DNA of 64,000 bases from Leifsonia sp052114085 (GCF_052114085.1 NZ_JBFREB010000001.1:2356001-2420000); one strand, 5' to 3'. Shown: positions 29,938 through 38,408, counted from the stretch's first letter. Notes: a model not told the origin generated them from the letters alone. Program-made: numbers and translations.

Positions 29938-30690
29938 TCAGACGCCGAGGTGGAAGCCGCCGTTGGAGTGAAGGAGCTGGCCGTTGATCCAGCCGCCGGC
30001 GGGCGAGAGCAGGAATGCGACCAGGTCGGCGGTGTCCTGCGGGCGGCCGAGGCGGCCGAGCGCGGTCTCGGCTGCGAGCGTCTCGGCCAGTTCCGGCGTC
30101 ATCCAGCCGGTGTCGATCGGGCCCGGGTTGATCAGGTTGGCCGTGATCCCGAGGTGAGCGAGTTCGACGGCCGCGGCCTTCACGATGCGGTCGAGAGCGC
30201 CCTTGCTCGCGCCGTACGGCAGGTTGTGCGCCGTGTGATCGCTGGTGAGGGCAACGATCCTCCCAAGACCCGGAGGCATGCCGTTCGCGGCATACTGCTC
30301 GGCGAAGGCCTTGATCAGCAGCCAGGAACCGCGCGTGTTGACGGCAAAGTGACGGTCGAAAGCCTCGACGCTCGTGTCGAGCAGACCGCTGTCGACGGAG
30401 TAGGCGTGGCTGGCAACGAGCGCCTGGATGGGGCCGAATTCGTCATTCACGCGAGCGACGAGATCGGCGGGTCCGCGCGGATCGGCGAGGTCGGCGACGA
30501 AGCTCACCGCGCGTCCTCCTGCGCCCGTGAGCTCCGCCGCCAGCGACTCGTGGAAGCCCGTCTCGGGGTAAGCGTCTGAGAATGCAACGTCGAAGCCGCT
30601 AACCCTGCAGCCCCGCGCGATGCCGGTGCCGATCGCGTTCGGACGGCCCACGCCGGTTATCAGGACGAGGGGACGACGCCGTTCGGTCAT
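29938..30690 (-). CDS. short-chain dehydrogenase/reductase
   Basis: The protein has 250 residues. The Rossmann loop is ITGVGRPNAIGTGIARG (11-27), with an inserted Asn-Ala rather than the plain TGxxxGIG. Catalytic residues are Ser150, Tyr159 and Lys163 in VALTSDHTAHNLPYGASK. The usual NNAG strand is replaced by VASHAYS. The C-terminal GWINGQLLHSNGGFHLGV is the normal SDR ending. The changed loop resembles 3-oxoacyl reductase/FabI-like relatives. The reaction is unknown. Confidence 0.85.
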   Translation of the reverse strand: MTERRRPLVLITGVGRPNAIGTGIARGCRVSGFDVAFSDAYPETGFHESLAAELTGAGGRAVSFVADLADPRGPADLVARVNDEFGPIQALVASHAYSVDSGLLDTSVEAFDRHFAVNTRGSWLLIKAFAEQYAANGMPPGLGRIVALTSDHTAHNLPYGASKGALDRIVKAAAVELAHLGITANLINPGPIDTGWMTPELAETLAAETALGRLGRPQDTADLVAFLLSPAGGWINGQLLHSNGGFHLGV

Positions 30691-30717
30691 CCCCTCATCC
30701 TGGCAGAGCCCTTGGAG

Positions 30718-31494
30718 CTACAGCACCTTCGAGAGGAAGGCCTGCGTCCGCTGGTGCTGCGGGTTGCTGAGCACGTCGCGCGGGTCTCCGGCCTCGACGA
30801 CCACGCCGCCGTCCATGAACACCAGCTCGTCGGCGACCTCGCGGGCGAAGCCCATCTCGTGCGTGACGACGATCATCGTCATGCCGCTCGCCGCCAGACC
30901 CTTCATGACGTCGAGGACCTCGCCGACCAGCTCCGGGTCGAGTGCCGAGGTCGGCTCGTCGAAGAGCATGAGCTTCGGGTCCATCGCCAGTGCGCGTGCG
31001 ATCGCGACCCGCTGCTGCTGTCCGCCGGACAGCTGCGATGGGTAGTGGTCGCCCTTGTCGCTGAGACCGACGCGCAGCAGCAGCTCGTTGGCGCGCTCGA
31101 CCGCCTTCGCCTTCGAGAGGCCCTTCACGCGGATGGGCGCCTCGATGATGTTCTCCAACGCGGTCATGTGCGGGAACAGGTTGAACCGCTGGAACACCAT
31201 CCCGATCTCGCGGCGCTGGCGGGCGGCCTCCTTCGGCTTCAGCTCGTAGAGCTTGTCGCCGTGCTGGCGGTAGCCGACGACCTCGCCGTCGACCGAGAGC
31301 CGGCCGGCGTCGACCCGCTCCAGGTGGTTGATGCAGCGCAGGAAGGTGGACTTTCCCGATCCGCTGGGGCCGATGATGCACAGCACCTCGCCCTGGTTGA
31401 CCTTCAGGTCGATGCTCTTGAGCACCTCGTTCGAGCCGAAGCTCTTCGAGACGCCCTCGGACAACACCATCGGTGTCGCTCTGGTGTCGCTCAT
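30718..31494 (-). CDS. polar amino acid ABC transporter ATPase
   Basis: The protein has 258 residues from ATG at 31494. Walker A GPSGSGKST is at 42-50, VGLSDKGDHYPSQLSGGQQQ contains the signature, and Walker B is LMLFDEPTSALDPEL. The H-loop VVTHEMGFAREVAD closely matches GlnQ/GltL/HisP types. It overlaps the permease gene by 4 bases, and the substrate-binding lipoprotein is upstream. Together they form a complete three-gene importer for a polar amino acid. Confidence 0.93.
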   Translation of the reverse strand: MSDTRATPMVLSEGVSKSFGSNEVLKSIDLKVNQGEVLCIIGPSGSGKSTFLRCINHLERVDAGRLSVDGEVVGYRQHGDKLYELKPKEAARQRREIGMVFQRFNLFPHMTALENIIEAPIRVKGLSKAKAVERANELLLRVGLSDKGDHYPSQLSGGQQQRVAIARALAMDPKLMLFDEPTSALDPELVGEVLDVMKGLAASGMTMIVVTHEMGFAREVADELVFMDGGVVVEAGDPRDVLSNPQHQRTQAFLSKVL

Positions 31495-32474
31495 CCCTTG
31501 CCTCCGAGGTCGTTTCCGTCGGGTACGCCCGCGGCCGGCAGGGCGCCGGTCGCGAGTGCGGGTTCGTTGCGGTCGGGACGTCGTGCGTTGACGCCGCGCG
31601 AGAAGCGCTTCTCCAGGAAGTACTGCCCGATCATCAGCAGCGATGTGAACAGCAGGTACCACAGCGATGCCACGATCAGCAGCGGGATGGGCGTGTACGT
31701 CACCGCCGAGATGTCGCGCGCGACTCCGTACAGGTCGGTGGTCAGCGGGATGGCCGCCACCAGCGACGTCGTCTTCAGCATCGAGATGACCTCGTTGCCC
31801 GTCGGCGGGATGATGACGCGCATGGCCTGTGGGATCACGATGCGGGTCATGGTCTGCCCCCACGACATGCCCAGCGCCGTCGCCGCCTCCTCCTGGCCAC
31901 TGTCGACCGAGAGCAGACCGGCGCGCACGATCTCCGCCATGTACGCCGCCTCGTTCAGTGCGAGACCGATGATGGCGATGACGAAGGCGTTCTGCATGAA
32001 GCCGAGGTCGAAGTGGACTCCGATGTCCGTCCACGGCACGCCGAGGAAGATCTGCGGGTAGATCAGTGAGAACAGGCCCCAGAACACGAGCTGCACGTAG
32101 ACCGGAGTCCCGCGGAAGACCCACAGGTAGACCCAGGCGACCGACTTGACCACCGGGTTCGGCGACTGGCGCATCACCGCGAGGATCAGGCCCAGGATGA
32201 CGCCGATGATCATCGAGAACACGGTCAGCTCGAGAGTGACGAGCGCAGCAGCACTGATGCGCCGGTCGAAGACGTACTTGCCGACGTACTGCCAGCCGAA
32301 GGCGGAGCGCTGGGAGGCGTCGACGACGAACCAGACGACCAGCAGGATCAGGATGGCGGCGAAGACGATCCGCCACGGGTGCTTGAGCTTGATCGCCTTG
32401 ATCGGCTCGGAGCGGGAGCCCGCCGGCGACGGGACGGATCCCGTCGCCGGCCGAGCGGTGTTGCCCTGTGACAT
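31491..32474 (-). CDS. polar amino acid ABC transporter permease
   Basis: The protein has 327 residues. A cytoplasmic N-terminal extension of ~35 residues (GSRSEPIKAIKLKHPWR) is followed by a hydrophobic segment IVFAAILILLVVWFVVDA, a ~50-residue loop, and the HisMQ-type core with about five helices. The EAA loop EEAATALGMSWGQTMTRI contacts the ATPase. A single permease probably works as a homodimer. Start codon ATG at 32474 lies 5 bases from the lipoprotein stop. Confidence 0.92.
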   Translation of the reverse strand: MSQGNTARPATGSVPSPAGSRSEPIKAIKLKHPWRIVFAAILILLVVWFVVDASQRSAFGWQYVGKYVFDRRISAAALVTLELTVFSMIIGVILGLILAVMRQSPNPVVKSVAWVYLWVFRGTPVYVQLVFWGLFSLIYPQIFLGVPWTDIGVHFDLGFMQNAFVIAIIGLALNEAAYMAEIVRAGLLSVDSGQEEAATALGMSWGQTMTRIVIPQAMRVIIPPTGNEVISMLKTTSLVAAIPLTTDLYGVARDISAVTYTPIPLLIVASLWYLLFTSLLMIGQYFLEKRFSRGVNARRPDRNEPALATGALPAAGVPDGNDLGGKG

Positions 32475-32479
32475 GAAGG

Positions 32480-33376
32480 TCAGCCCTTCGAAGCGGCGTT
32501 GACCTCGGCTGTCGTCGCCGCGCCATCAGCGACGCCCCACTTGTCGAGGATCTTCTTGTAGGTGCCGTCGTCGATCAGCGCCTGAACTGTCTTCTGGATG
32601 ACCGGCGTCAGCTTCGAGTTCTTCTGGAGCGGGATGCCGTACGGCGCCTGGTCGAAGGTCTTACCGGCCTCCTGAAGCTTGCCGCTCGATTTCGAGATCG
32701 CGTAGAGGGTGACGGGCGAGTCGGCGCTCAGCGCATCCGCCTTCCCGAGGATGACCGCGTTGGTCGCGTCGTCCTGGTTGTCGTACCGGAGCGCCTGGAT
32801 AGCCGGCTTGCCCGCATCCGTGCACGTCTTGGACTTCGCCGGGACCTCGTCGGTGTCCTCGTACGTGGTGGACTGTACGGCCACCTTCAGCCCGCAGGCG
32901 TTGTCCGGGTCGATGGTCTTGCCCTTGGCGGAGGCCCAGAGGATGCCGGCCGAGTAGTAGTTGACGAAGTCGACCTGCTGCTCGCGCTCGGTGGTGTCGG
33001 TGAACGACGACATTCCGATGTCGTCCTTGCCGCCGGTGATGCTCGGGATGATGTTGTCGAACTTTGCGATCGCGTAGTCGGCCTTGAGCCCGAGCTTCTG
33101 GGCGATCGCGTTGGTGAGATCCACCTCCCAGCCGACCGGCTGACCGTTGTCGTCCTTGAACTCGTTCGGCGGGTACGTGTTGTCCATTCCGACGACGAGC
33201 TTGCCGGAGTCCTTGATCTTCTGGGGCAGCTGGCCCGCAAGGGTGTCGTCCTTTTTCACTGCCGCCGAGCTCGACGTTGAGCTGGATGACGGGGTGGAGT
33301 TGTCGACACAACCGGTGAGCGCGAGCGCTGCAACGGCGGCGACGGCGACGATGGGAGCCGCAGTACGGATGCGCAT
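32480..33376 (-). CDS. amino acid ABC transporter substrate-binding lipoprotein
   Basis: This 298-residue protein has a lipoprotein signal peptide ending ALALTGC, with the lipidated Cys at 23. A Ser-rich linker follows, then an SBP_bac_3 domain: KLVVGMDNTYPPNEFKDDNG, then GWEVDLTNAIAQKLGLKADY. FTDTTEREQQVDFVNYY is the typical hinge region. It binds a polar amino acid outside the membrane and heads the importer operon. The 258-base region upstream (33377-33634) carries the operon's promoter; a possible -10 TATCCT (minus strand) is seen, but no convincing -35. Confidence 0.92.
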   Translation of the reverse strand: MRIRTAAPIVAVAAVAALALTGCVDNSTPSSSSTSSSAAVKKDDTLAGQLPQKIKDSGKLVVGMDNTYPPNEFKDDNGQPVGWEVDLTNAIAQKLGLKADYAIAKFDNIIPSITGGKDDIGMSSFTDTTEREQQVDFVNYYSAGILWASAKGKTIDPDNACGLKVAVQSTTYEDTDEVPAKSKTCTDAGKPAIQALRYDNQDDATNAVILGKADALSADSPVTLYAISKSSGKLQEAGKTFDQAPYGIPLQKNSKLTPVIQKTVQALIDDGTYKKILDKWGVADGAATTAEVNAASKG

Positions 33377-33634
33377 GATTGTTGTTGTCCTTCTTCCTGG
33401 TGCAGGAATAGTGGGGCGTGTTGCACGGGTAAGGGGAGGATACCCCAGCGAAGAGGCCGCCCCTTAACACTAATTCTCGTTGCGAACGGCGTTTTTCACG
33501 GACGTTTCCGATAGGTTTCGCGGCGAAAGTCGGCGGAAATCGCTAAAACGGCCGCAGTCGCGCTACGAAACCGGCGTCGGCGGGCGATGTCTGCCGCCTC
33601 GCCTCGCCGGGTCTCGTTTGCCTATCGGTTCCGG

Positions 33635-34534
33635 CTATCGGTTGCCGCTGTCGGCTCCGTCGGCTCCGCCGGCCACGGGCCGCTCCGGGTCGTTCGACCA
33701 CGCGGAGTAGGAACCCGCATACAGCGAGGGCATCGGGAAGCCGGCGGTGACCAGAGCGAGCGCTTCGTGCGCGGCGGTCACCCCGGAGCCGCAGTAGACC
33801 CCGACGGGAGTCTCGGGGCGGATGCCGAGCGCGGCGAAACGCGCGGCGAGGACGTCCGAGGGCAGCATCCGCCCGTCGGCATCGAGGTTGTCGGTCGTCG
33901 GCGCGCTCACGGCGCCGGGGATGTGGCCGGGACGCGGATCGACTGGCTCGACCTCGCCGCGGAACCGTTCAGCCGCGCGGGCATCCAGCAGGACGCCGTC
34001 GTGCGTGAGGGCGGCCGCGCCGTCCGCGTCGAGCGTCGGAAGGGCGCCGAACCGCAGGTGGATGCCACCCGGAGCCGGTGTCACCGTCTCCGTTTCGATC
34101 GGCATCCCCGCATCGCGCCAGGCGGCCAGGCCGCCATCGAGAACGCGGACGTCGCGAACGCCCGCGTGGCGGAGCAGCCACCAGGCGCGCGCGGCCGACG
34201 TGCCGGAGACGTCGTCGTAGACGACGACCGAGTCGCCGTCGTCGAGCCCCCATCGCCGCGCGGCCGCCTGGAAGTCGCTCTCGTCGGGCAGCGGGTGGCG
34301 GCCGTCGATCGGGGCGCCGTGCCTGGCGAGTTCGGTGTCGAGGTCTACGTAGACCGCGCCAGGGATGTGGCCGCGCTCGAACTCTTCCCGGCCGGGCGGA
34401 CCGCCGAGCTTCCAGCGGACGTCGAGCACGTGCCACGACGAGCGCCGCCGGCCGGCACCGCTCCACAGGGACTCAGCCCCGAGAGCGACGTCGAGCGCGG
34501 CGGCGGTGATCAGCGAAGGGAGTACGGATGCCAT
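33635..34534 (-). CDS. rhodanese-type sulfurtransferase (two-domain)
   Basis: The protein has 299 residues with two rhodanese domains. The inactive first (WHVLDVRWKLGGPPGREEFE, GHIPGAVYVDLDTELA) is followed by the active second (GVLLDARAAERFRGEVEP, PGHIPGAVSAP) with Cys248 in the loop VYCGSGVTAAHEALAL. CGSGVTA is the 3-mercaptopyruvate/thiosulfate sulfurtransferase signature. It moves sulfane sulfur to an acceptor such as thioredoxin or cyanide. Its start is 1 base from the stop of the ribonucleotide reductase beta gene, so it may ride on that operon. Confidence 0.92.
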   Translation of the reverse strand: MASVLPSLITAAALDVALGAESLWSGAGRRRSSWHVLDVRWKLGGPPGREEFERGHIPGAVYVDLDTELARHGAPIDGRHPLPDESDFQAAARRWGLDDGDSVVVYDDVSGTSAARAWWLLRHAGVRDVRVLDGGLAAWRDAGMPIETETVTPAPGGIHLRFGALPTLDADGAAALTHDGVLLDARAAERFRGEVEPVDPRPGHIPGAVSAPTTDNLDADGRMLPSDVLAARFAALGIRPETPVGVYCGSGVTAAHEALALVTAGFPMPSLYAGSYSAWSNDPERPVAGGADGADSGNR

Positions 34535-34535
34535 C

Positions 34536-35525
34536 TCAGCGTCCGCTGGACGCCTTCGCGTTCGACTCGTAGGAGGTGTTGGTGGACTCGAAGAAGTTCA
34601 CCAGCTCCAGGGTGTCGTTCGCCGTCGCCATCCACTTGGCCGGGTTGGAGACCTTGTACTCGGCCTCGAAGCCCAGCTCTTCCAGGCGACGGTCGGCCAG
34701 GTATCGCACGTACTGGTTGATGTAGTTGGCGTTGAGGCCCAGGATGCCGCCCGGCAGGAGGTCGCGGTTGTACTGCTCCTCCATCTCGACGGCGTCGAGA
34801 ATCATCTGACGGATCTCGCCCGCGAACTCCGGCGTCTGCAGGTCGGGGTTCTCTTCGAGCACGGTCAGGATGAGGTTGATGCCGAACTTGAGGTGCAGCG
34901 ACTCGTCGCGCACCACCCAGTCGATCAGCGAGCCGAAGTTGCGGAGCAGGTTCCGCTGGCGGAACGACAGCGCGACCATGAAGCCCGAGTAGAACCAGAT
35001 CCCCTCGAGGATGACGTTGTACGCCACCAGGTTGCGGATGAAGTCCTGCTTGCCCTCCGTGGTGGTGATGTCGAGAGTCTGCTCGGTCATCCGCTTGATG
35101 AAGCTGACCTCGAACTCCTCCTTCTTCGCCATCGATGGGACGTCGACGTGGGAGTTGTACGCCTGCTCGCGGTCGATCGGGAACGTCTCGAGGACGTACT
35201 CGAACGACATGCAGTGGTTCGCCTCCTCCCACATCTGCTTGGCGAGGTAGAGGTGCGCCTCGGCCGCGTTGATGTAGGGGTAGACGCCGAAGGCGAGAGC
35301 CTTGTTGACGAGCAGCTCGTTCGGGTTGAAGTAGCTCATCAGGAAGGTGACCGCGTGACGCTCCTCGTCGGTCATCTTCTTGAAGTCGGCGATGTCCTCA
35401 CCGAGCTGGATCTCGTTCGGGAACCACGTGTTCGCGACGGCCTGGTCGTACAGGTCCATCGCCCACTGGTACTTCACGGGCTTCAGCAGTAGGCCCTCTT
35501 CGATTCCGGTGCCCAGAATCCCCAT
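34536..35525 (-). CDS. nrdB: ribonucleotide reductase beta subunit, class Ic-like (Glu/Phe signature)
   Basis: The protein has 329 residues. Metal ligands by motif and spacing are Glu70 (FNPNELL), Glu101 and His104 (WEEANHC), Glu174 (VILEGIW), Glu208 and His211 (RDESLHLKFG). Spacings (31, 3, 34, 3) equal those of E. coli NrdB D84/E115/H118/E204/E238/H241. The first ligand is Glu instead of Asp, and the radical tyrosine position (His+4) is Phe108. Both are hallmarks of chlamydial-type R2, which uses a Mn/Fe centre in place of a tyrosyl radical. It is third in the operon after nrdA and the tail ORF. Metal use is inferred. Confidence 0.93.
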   Translation of the reverse strand: MGILGTGIEEGLLLKPVKYQWAMDLYDQAVANTWFPNEIQLGEDIADFKKMTDEERHAVTFLMSYFNPNELLVNKALAFGVYPYINAAEAHLYLAKQMWEEANHCMSFEYVLETFPIDREQAYNSHVDVPSMAKKEEFEVSFIKRMTEQTLDITTTEGKQDFIRNLVAYNVILEGIWFYSGFMVALSFRQRNLLRNFGSLIDWVVRDESLHLKFGINLILTVLEENPDLQTPEFAGEIRQMILDAVEMEEQYNRDLLPGGILGLNANYINQYVRYLADRRLEELGFEAEYKVSNPAKWMATANDTLELVNFFESTNTSYESNAKASSGR

Positions 35526-35573
35526 GGTGTCGTTCTCCTTGTTGCTTCTACGGTCGGATGCCGTGGTGGCGGA

Positions 35574-35651
35574 CTACTGGCAGGACTCGCACTGGAGGTC
35601 GTCCATCGGGTCGATGGGTACGTAGTAATCCTCGATCTTGGTGCTGTTCAC
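35574..35651 (-). CDS. 25-residue ORF encoding the CESCQ redox tail of ribonucleotide reductase
   Basis: From GTG (35651-35649), overlapping the nrdA stop as GTGA, the frame reads VNSTKIEDYYVPIDPMDDLQ followed by CESCQ and TAG. DDLQCESCQ is the usual C-terminal end of class I alpha chains, whose two cysteines re-reduce the active-site disulfide. nrdA itself ends just upstream in the other frame without any tail cysteine. The -1 frame has a TGA 7 bases before this GTG, so ribosomal slippage would have to occur in a 12-base window with no slippery heptamer. GGTGAG lies 6-7 bases ahead of the GTG. Separate translation by termination-reinitiation seems most likely. Confidence 0.75.
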   Translation of the reverse strand: MNSTKIEDYYVPIDPMDDLQCESCQ

Positions 35652-38146
35652 TTGCTCTCACCACCCGCGGTGCTGTTGGAGCTCAGTCCGCCGAAGCCGA
35701 AGCCACGACGAGCGGGAGCGGCGGCCGGAGCGGTCTCGGTCACGGCGGGGGCCGCGGTCGGAGCCGGAGCCCCGGCACCGACGGTGGCGAAGCCCTTGCG
35801 GCCGCCGGAGATCTCCTCGGCCTTGTTGACCTTGACCGTCGACTGCTCGGCCTGGTGACGCGGCTTCATGTGGAGGTAGTACGTCGTCTTGACGCCCTTC
35901 TCCCAGGCCGCGTAGTAGATGTCCATCATGTCGCCGAGGTCACGCGTCTCGAGGTACATGTTGCGGCTGATCGCCTGGTCGATCCACTTCTGTGCGCGGG
36001 CCGCGACCTCGATGAAGGCGTACGGCGAGAGCTGGAAGCTCGTCTTGAACGTCTCCTTGATCTCGTCCGGGATCTCGGCGATGTTCTGGATGTCGCCCTG
36101 CGACCGGAGGATCGCCTCGCGGACGTCCTGCCAGATCCCGCGCTCCTGCAGGGTCTCGACCAGGTTGCGGTTGACCTCGAGGAACTTGCCCGACGAGGTC
36201 GAACGGCTGAAGATCTGCGAGAACTGCGGGTCGAAGCCCGGCGTCGTGCCGGCGACCAGGCCGATGGATGCGGTCGGAGCGATGGCCATGAGCGTCGCGT
36301 TGCGCATGCCGCCCTTGACCTTCTCGCGCAGACGGTCCCAGTCGAGGCGGATGGTGCGGTCGACGGTGATCGGGAGGCCGCGGTCGGCCTCGGTCAACGC
36401 GATCGAGTCGTAGGGCACCAGTCCCTGCGACCAGCGTGAGCCCTCGAAGTTCGGGTATGCGCCGCGCTCCTGCGCCAGGTCGGCGCTCTCGTCGATGGCC
36501 GCGTACGAGACGTGCTCCATGATCTCGTCGATCAGGGCGTAGGCCTCTTCGCTCTCGTAGCTGAGTCCGAGCTTCTCGACGACGTCGGTGAAGCCCATGA
36601 CGCCCAGGCCGATCGCGCGGTTCTGCTGGTTCGAGAAGTCGGCCTCGTCGACGCTCGACACTGTGATGTCGATGAGGTTGTCGAGCTGGCGAACCGCCTG
36701 GCGGGCGCTGGCCTCGATGCGCTCGTAGTCCATCTTTCCGTCGACCAGGTGGCGCGACAGGTTGATGGAGGCGAGGTTGCAGACCGAGACGTTGTCACGG
36801 TCCTGGGGCAGCGTGATCTCGGTGCACAGGTTGGAGAGGTGGATCGTGCCCGTGTTGTTGTTCAGCGCACGGTTGTTGATCGTGTCCTTCCAGGTCAGCC
36901 ACGGGTGGCTGGTGGTCTGGAGGCTCATCAGGATGTCCTTGAACTGAGCGCGAGCGCTGATCTTCTTGAACATGTGCATGTTGCCGGCCTCGGCCTCGGC
37001 GACGTAGTGCGCGTAGCGCTCCGAGAAGGCCTTGCCGTACAGCTCGTTGAGGTCAGCGACCTCCAGCGGGTCGAAGAGGTACCAGTCCTCGTCGTTCTGG
37101 ACGCGCTTCATGAACTCGTCGCTGATCCACACCGCGGTGTTGGCCGTGCGGGTGCGGCGGTACGGGTCGCCGGAGTTCTGACGCAGGTCCAGGAACTCCG
37201 GGAAGTCCATGTGCCAGTTCTCCATGTAGAAGCACAGGGCACCGAACTTCTTGCCGCCACGGCTGACCGCCCGCAGCACCGAGTCGATCGTGTGCATGAA
37301 CGGGATCGGGCCGGTCGACGTGGTGTTGTTCGAGCGGATGGGTGAGCCCTGGGCACGCAGCTTGGTGACCGAGAGGCCGATGCCGCCGGTGCCCTTGGTG
37401 AGCCACATGACGTCGCGAACGCTCTTCGCGATGTGCTCGATGTCGTCCTGCATCTCCATGACGAAGCAGTTGGAGAGCTGCGGGTACGCAGTGCCCGCGT
37501 TGACCAGCGTGGAGCCGGCGGCGAGGTACTCGAGCTTCGACATCTTGTCGTAGAACGCGAGGGCGTGGCTGGTGGGGTCGGCCTCGTTGAGGGAGAGGCC
37601 CATCGCGATGCGCATCCAGAAGAACTGCGGCACCTCGAGCGAGTCGCCGTTGCGGGCTTTGATGCCGTAGCGGTTGTTGAGGGTGACGACGCCGATGTAC
37701 TTGAGCAGCTCGTCCCGCGACGGGTCGAGGAAGCCGGCCAGCCGGTCCAGGTCGAACGCGGTGGTGAAGCGGCCGTCGAGCAGTGTCTCGGCGACACCCC
37801 GCTCGATGTAGCTGCGGAAGCGGGAGGTGTGCAGCTCTACCAGCTCGTCGTGGCTCTGGTAGTCCCCGAGCACGCGCTTGTAGATCGTCTTGAGGAGGAG
37901 GCGAGCGGCGACGGTGTCGAAAGCCGGGTCGTCCTTGACGTTCTGGAGGGCGACCTGGATGACCGCCTCGTCGAGCTGCTGCGTCGTGATGCCGTCGAAC
38001 AGAGTGAGTTCGAGCTCGCTGGCGATCTGCGTCACCCACGTGATGTTCTCGTCCAGACCCTGGGCCGCGTTCTCGATGGCCAGGTTGATCTTGTTGGCGT
38101 CGTACGGCTCCCGCTCGCCGTTGCGCTTGACGACTGTGATACCCAC
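35648..38146 (-). CDS. nrdA: ribonucleotide reductase alpha subunit lacking its C-terminal cysteine tail
   Basis: The protein has 832 residues from GTG at 38146 with GAGGGAGAG upstream. The N-terminal ATP-cone (VVKRNGEREPYDANKINLAI) is intact. The redox cysteines of the active site are in LSNCFVMEMQ and VCNLASINLS, and the radical site is in HLSNLCTEITL. Radical-transfer tyrosines are in KTTYYLHMKPRH. After AEQSTVKVNKAEEISGG the chain runs into a ~50-residue Gly/Ala/Pro-rich arm (ARRGFGFGGLSSN) and stops at GESK without cysteines. The missing CESCQ is in the next small frame. It reduces ribonucleoside diphosphates with NrdB. Confidence 0.93.
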   Translation of the reverse strand: MGITVVKRNGEREPYDANKINLAIENAAQGLDENITWVTQIASELELTLFDGITTQQLDEAVIQVALQNVKDDPAFDTVAARLLLKTIYKRVLGDYQSHDELVELHTSRFRSYIERGVAETLLDGRFTTAFDLDRLAGFLDPSRDELLKYIGVVTLNNRYGIKARNGDSLEVPQFFWMRIAMGLSLNEADPTSHALAFYDKMSKLEYLAAGSTLVNAGTAYPQLSNCFVMEMQDDIEHIAKSVRDVMWLTKGTGGIGLSVTKLRAQGSPIRSNNTTSTGPIPFMHTIDSVLRAVSRGGKKFGALCFYMENWHMDFPEFLDLRQNSGDPYRRTRTANTAVWISDEFMKRVQNDEDWYLFDPLEVADLNELYGKAFSERYAHYVAEAEAGNMHMFKKISARAQFKDILMSLQTTSHPWLTWKDTINNRALNNNTGTIHLSNLCTEITLPQDRDNVSVCNLASINLSRHLVDGKMDYERIEASARQAVRQLDNLIDITVSSVDEADFSNQQNRAIGLGVMGFTDVVEKLGLSYESEEAYALIDEIMEHVSYAAIDESADLAQERGAYPNFEGSRWSQGLVPYDSIALTEADRGLPITVDRTIRLDWDRLREKVKGGMRNATLMAIAPTASIGLVAGTTPGFDPQFSQIFSRSTSSGKFLEVNRNLVETLQERGIWQDVREAILRSQGDIQNIAEIPDEIKETFKTSFQLSPYAFIEVAARAQKWIDQAISRNMYLETRDLGDMMDIYYAAWEKGVKTTYYLHMKPRHQAEQSTVKVNKAEEISGGRKGFATVGAGAPAPTAAPAVTETAPAAAPARRGFGFGGLSSNSTAGGESK

Positions 38147-38244
38147 TGTCTCTCCCTCATAGATGTGCCGCTCAGGCGGCAGAAAACCCCACGAAATCCT
38201 GCCGTCTGCGCCCCCAGGCGACCGACCGGCCTTACGTGCTCGAC

Positions 38245-38292
38245 CACTATATAGCGGGGGTCCGACATTTCCATCCCCCCACATCTAGTGGG
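38245..38292 (-). promoter_or_regulatory. candidate NrdR box pair upstream of nrdA
   Basis: CACTATATAG (38245-38254) matches 9 of 10 of the NrdR core CWATATATWG. A weaker second site CCACATCTAG (38279-38288, 7 of 10) has its centre 34 bases away. Known pairs are about 31-32 bases apart, so the second box is doubtful. The pair lies ~100 bases upstream of the nrdA GTG and in the shared region with the divergent MFS gene. Confidence 0.5.
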
Positions 38293-38317
38293 CGTGTCGT
38301 CCACAGGTGGGGACAAC

Positions 38318-38326
38318 TTATGCACA
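38318..38326 (+). promoter_or_regulatory. DnaA-box-like site in the nrdA/MFS intergenic region
   Basis: TTATGCACA fits the DnaA consensus TTATNCACA exactly. It is surrounded by further CCACAGG, TTTCCACA and TGTGGACAG half-matches between 38310 and 38370. DnaA control of nrd genes is known in E. coli; here it is inferred only from the motif. Confidence 0.4.
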
Positions 38327-38408
38327 GTTTCCACACCCCGCGAAGAGGGGACGCCTCCCTGTGGACAGCCCTTCGGCACGACGCCGGCGACCGATAGTGT
38401 GGTGAGTT

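Noticed and set aside
30718..32526. ATPase-permease fusion of 602 codons
   Set aside because: The upstream part of that frame is out of phase with the permease sequence, which is intact in its own frame. ATPase and permease are separate genes with a 4-base overlap.
35648..35660. Programmed -1 frameshift joining nrdA to the CESCQ tail
   Set aside because: The overlap window GAGAGCAAGTGA has no X-XXY-YYZ slippery site, and the GTGA overlap favours reinitiation. Kept open only as an alternative in the finding.
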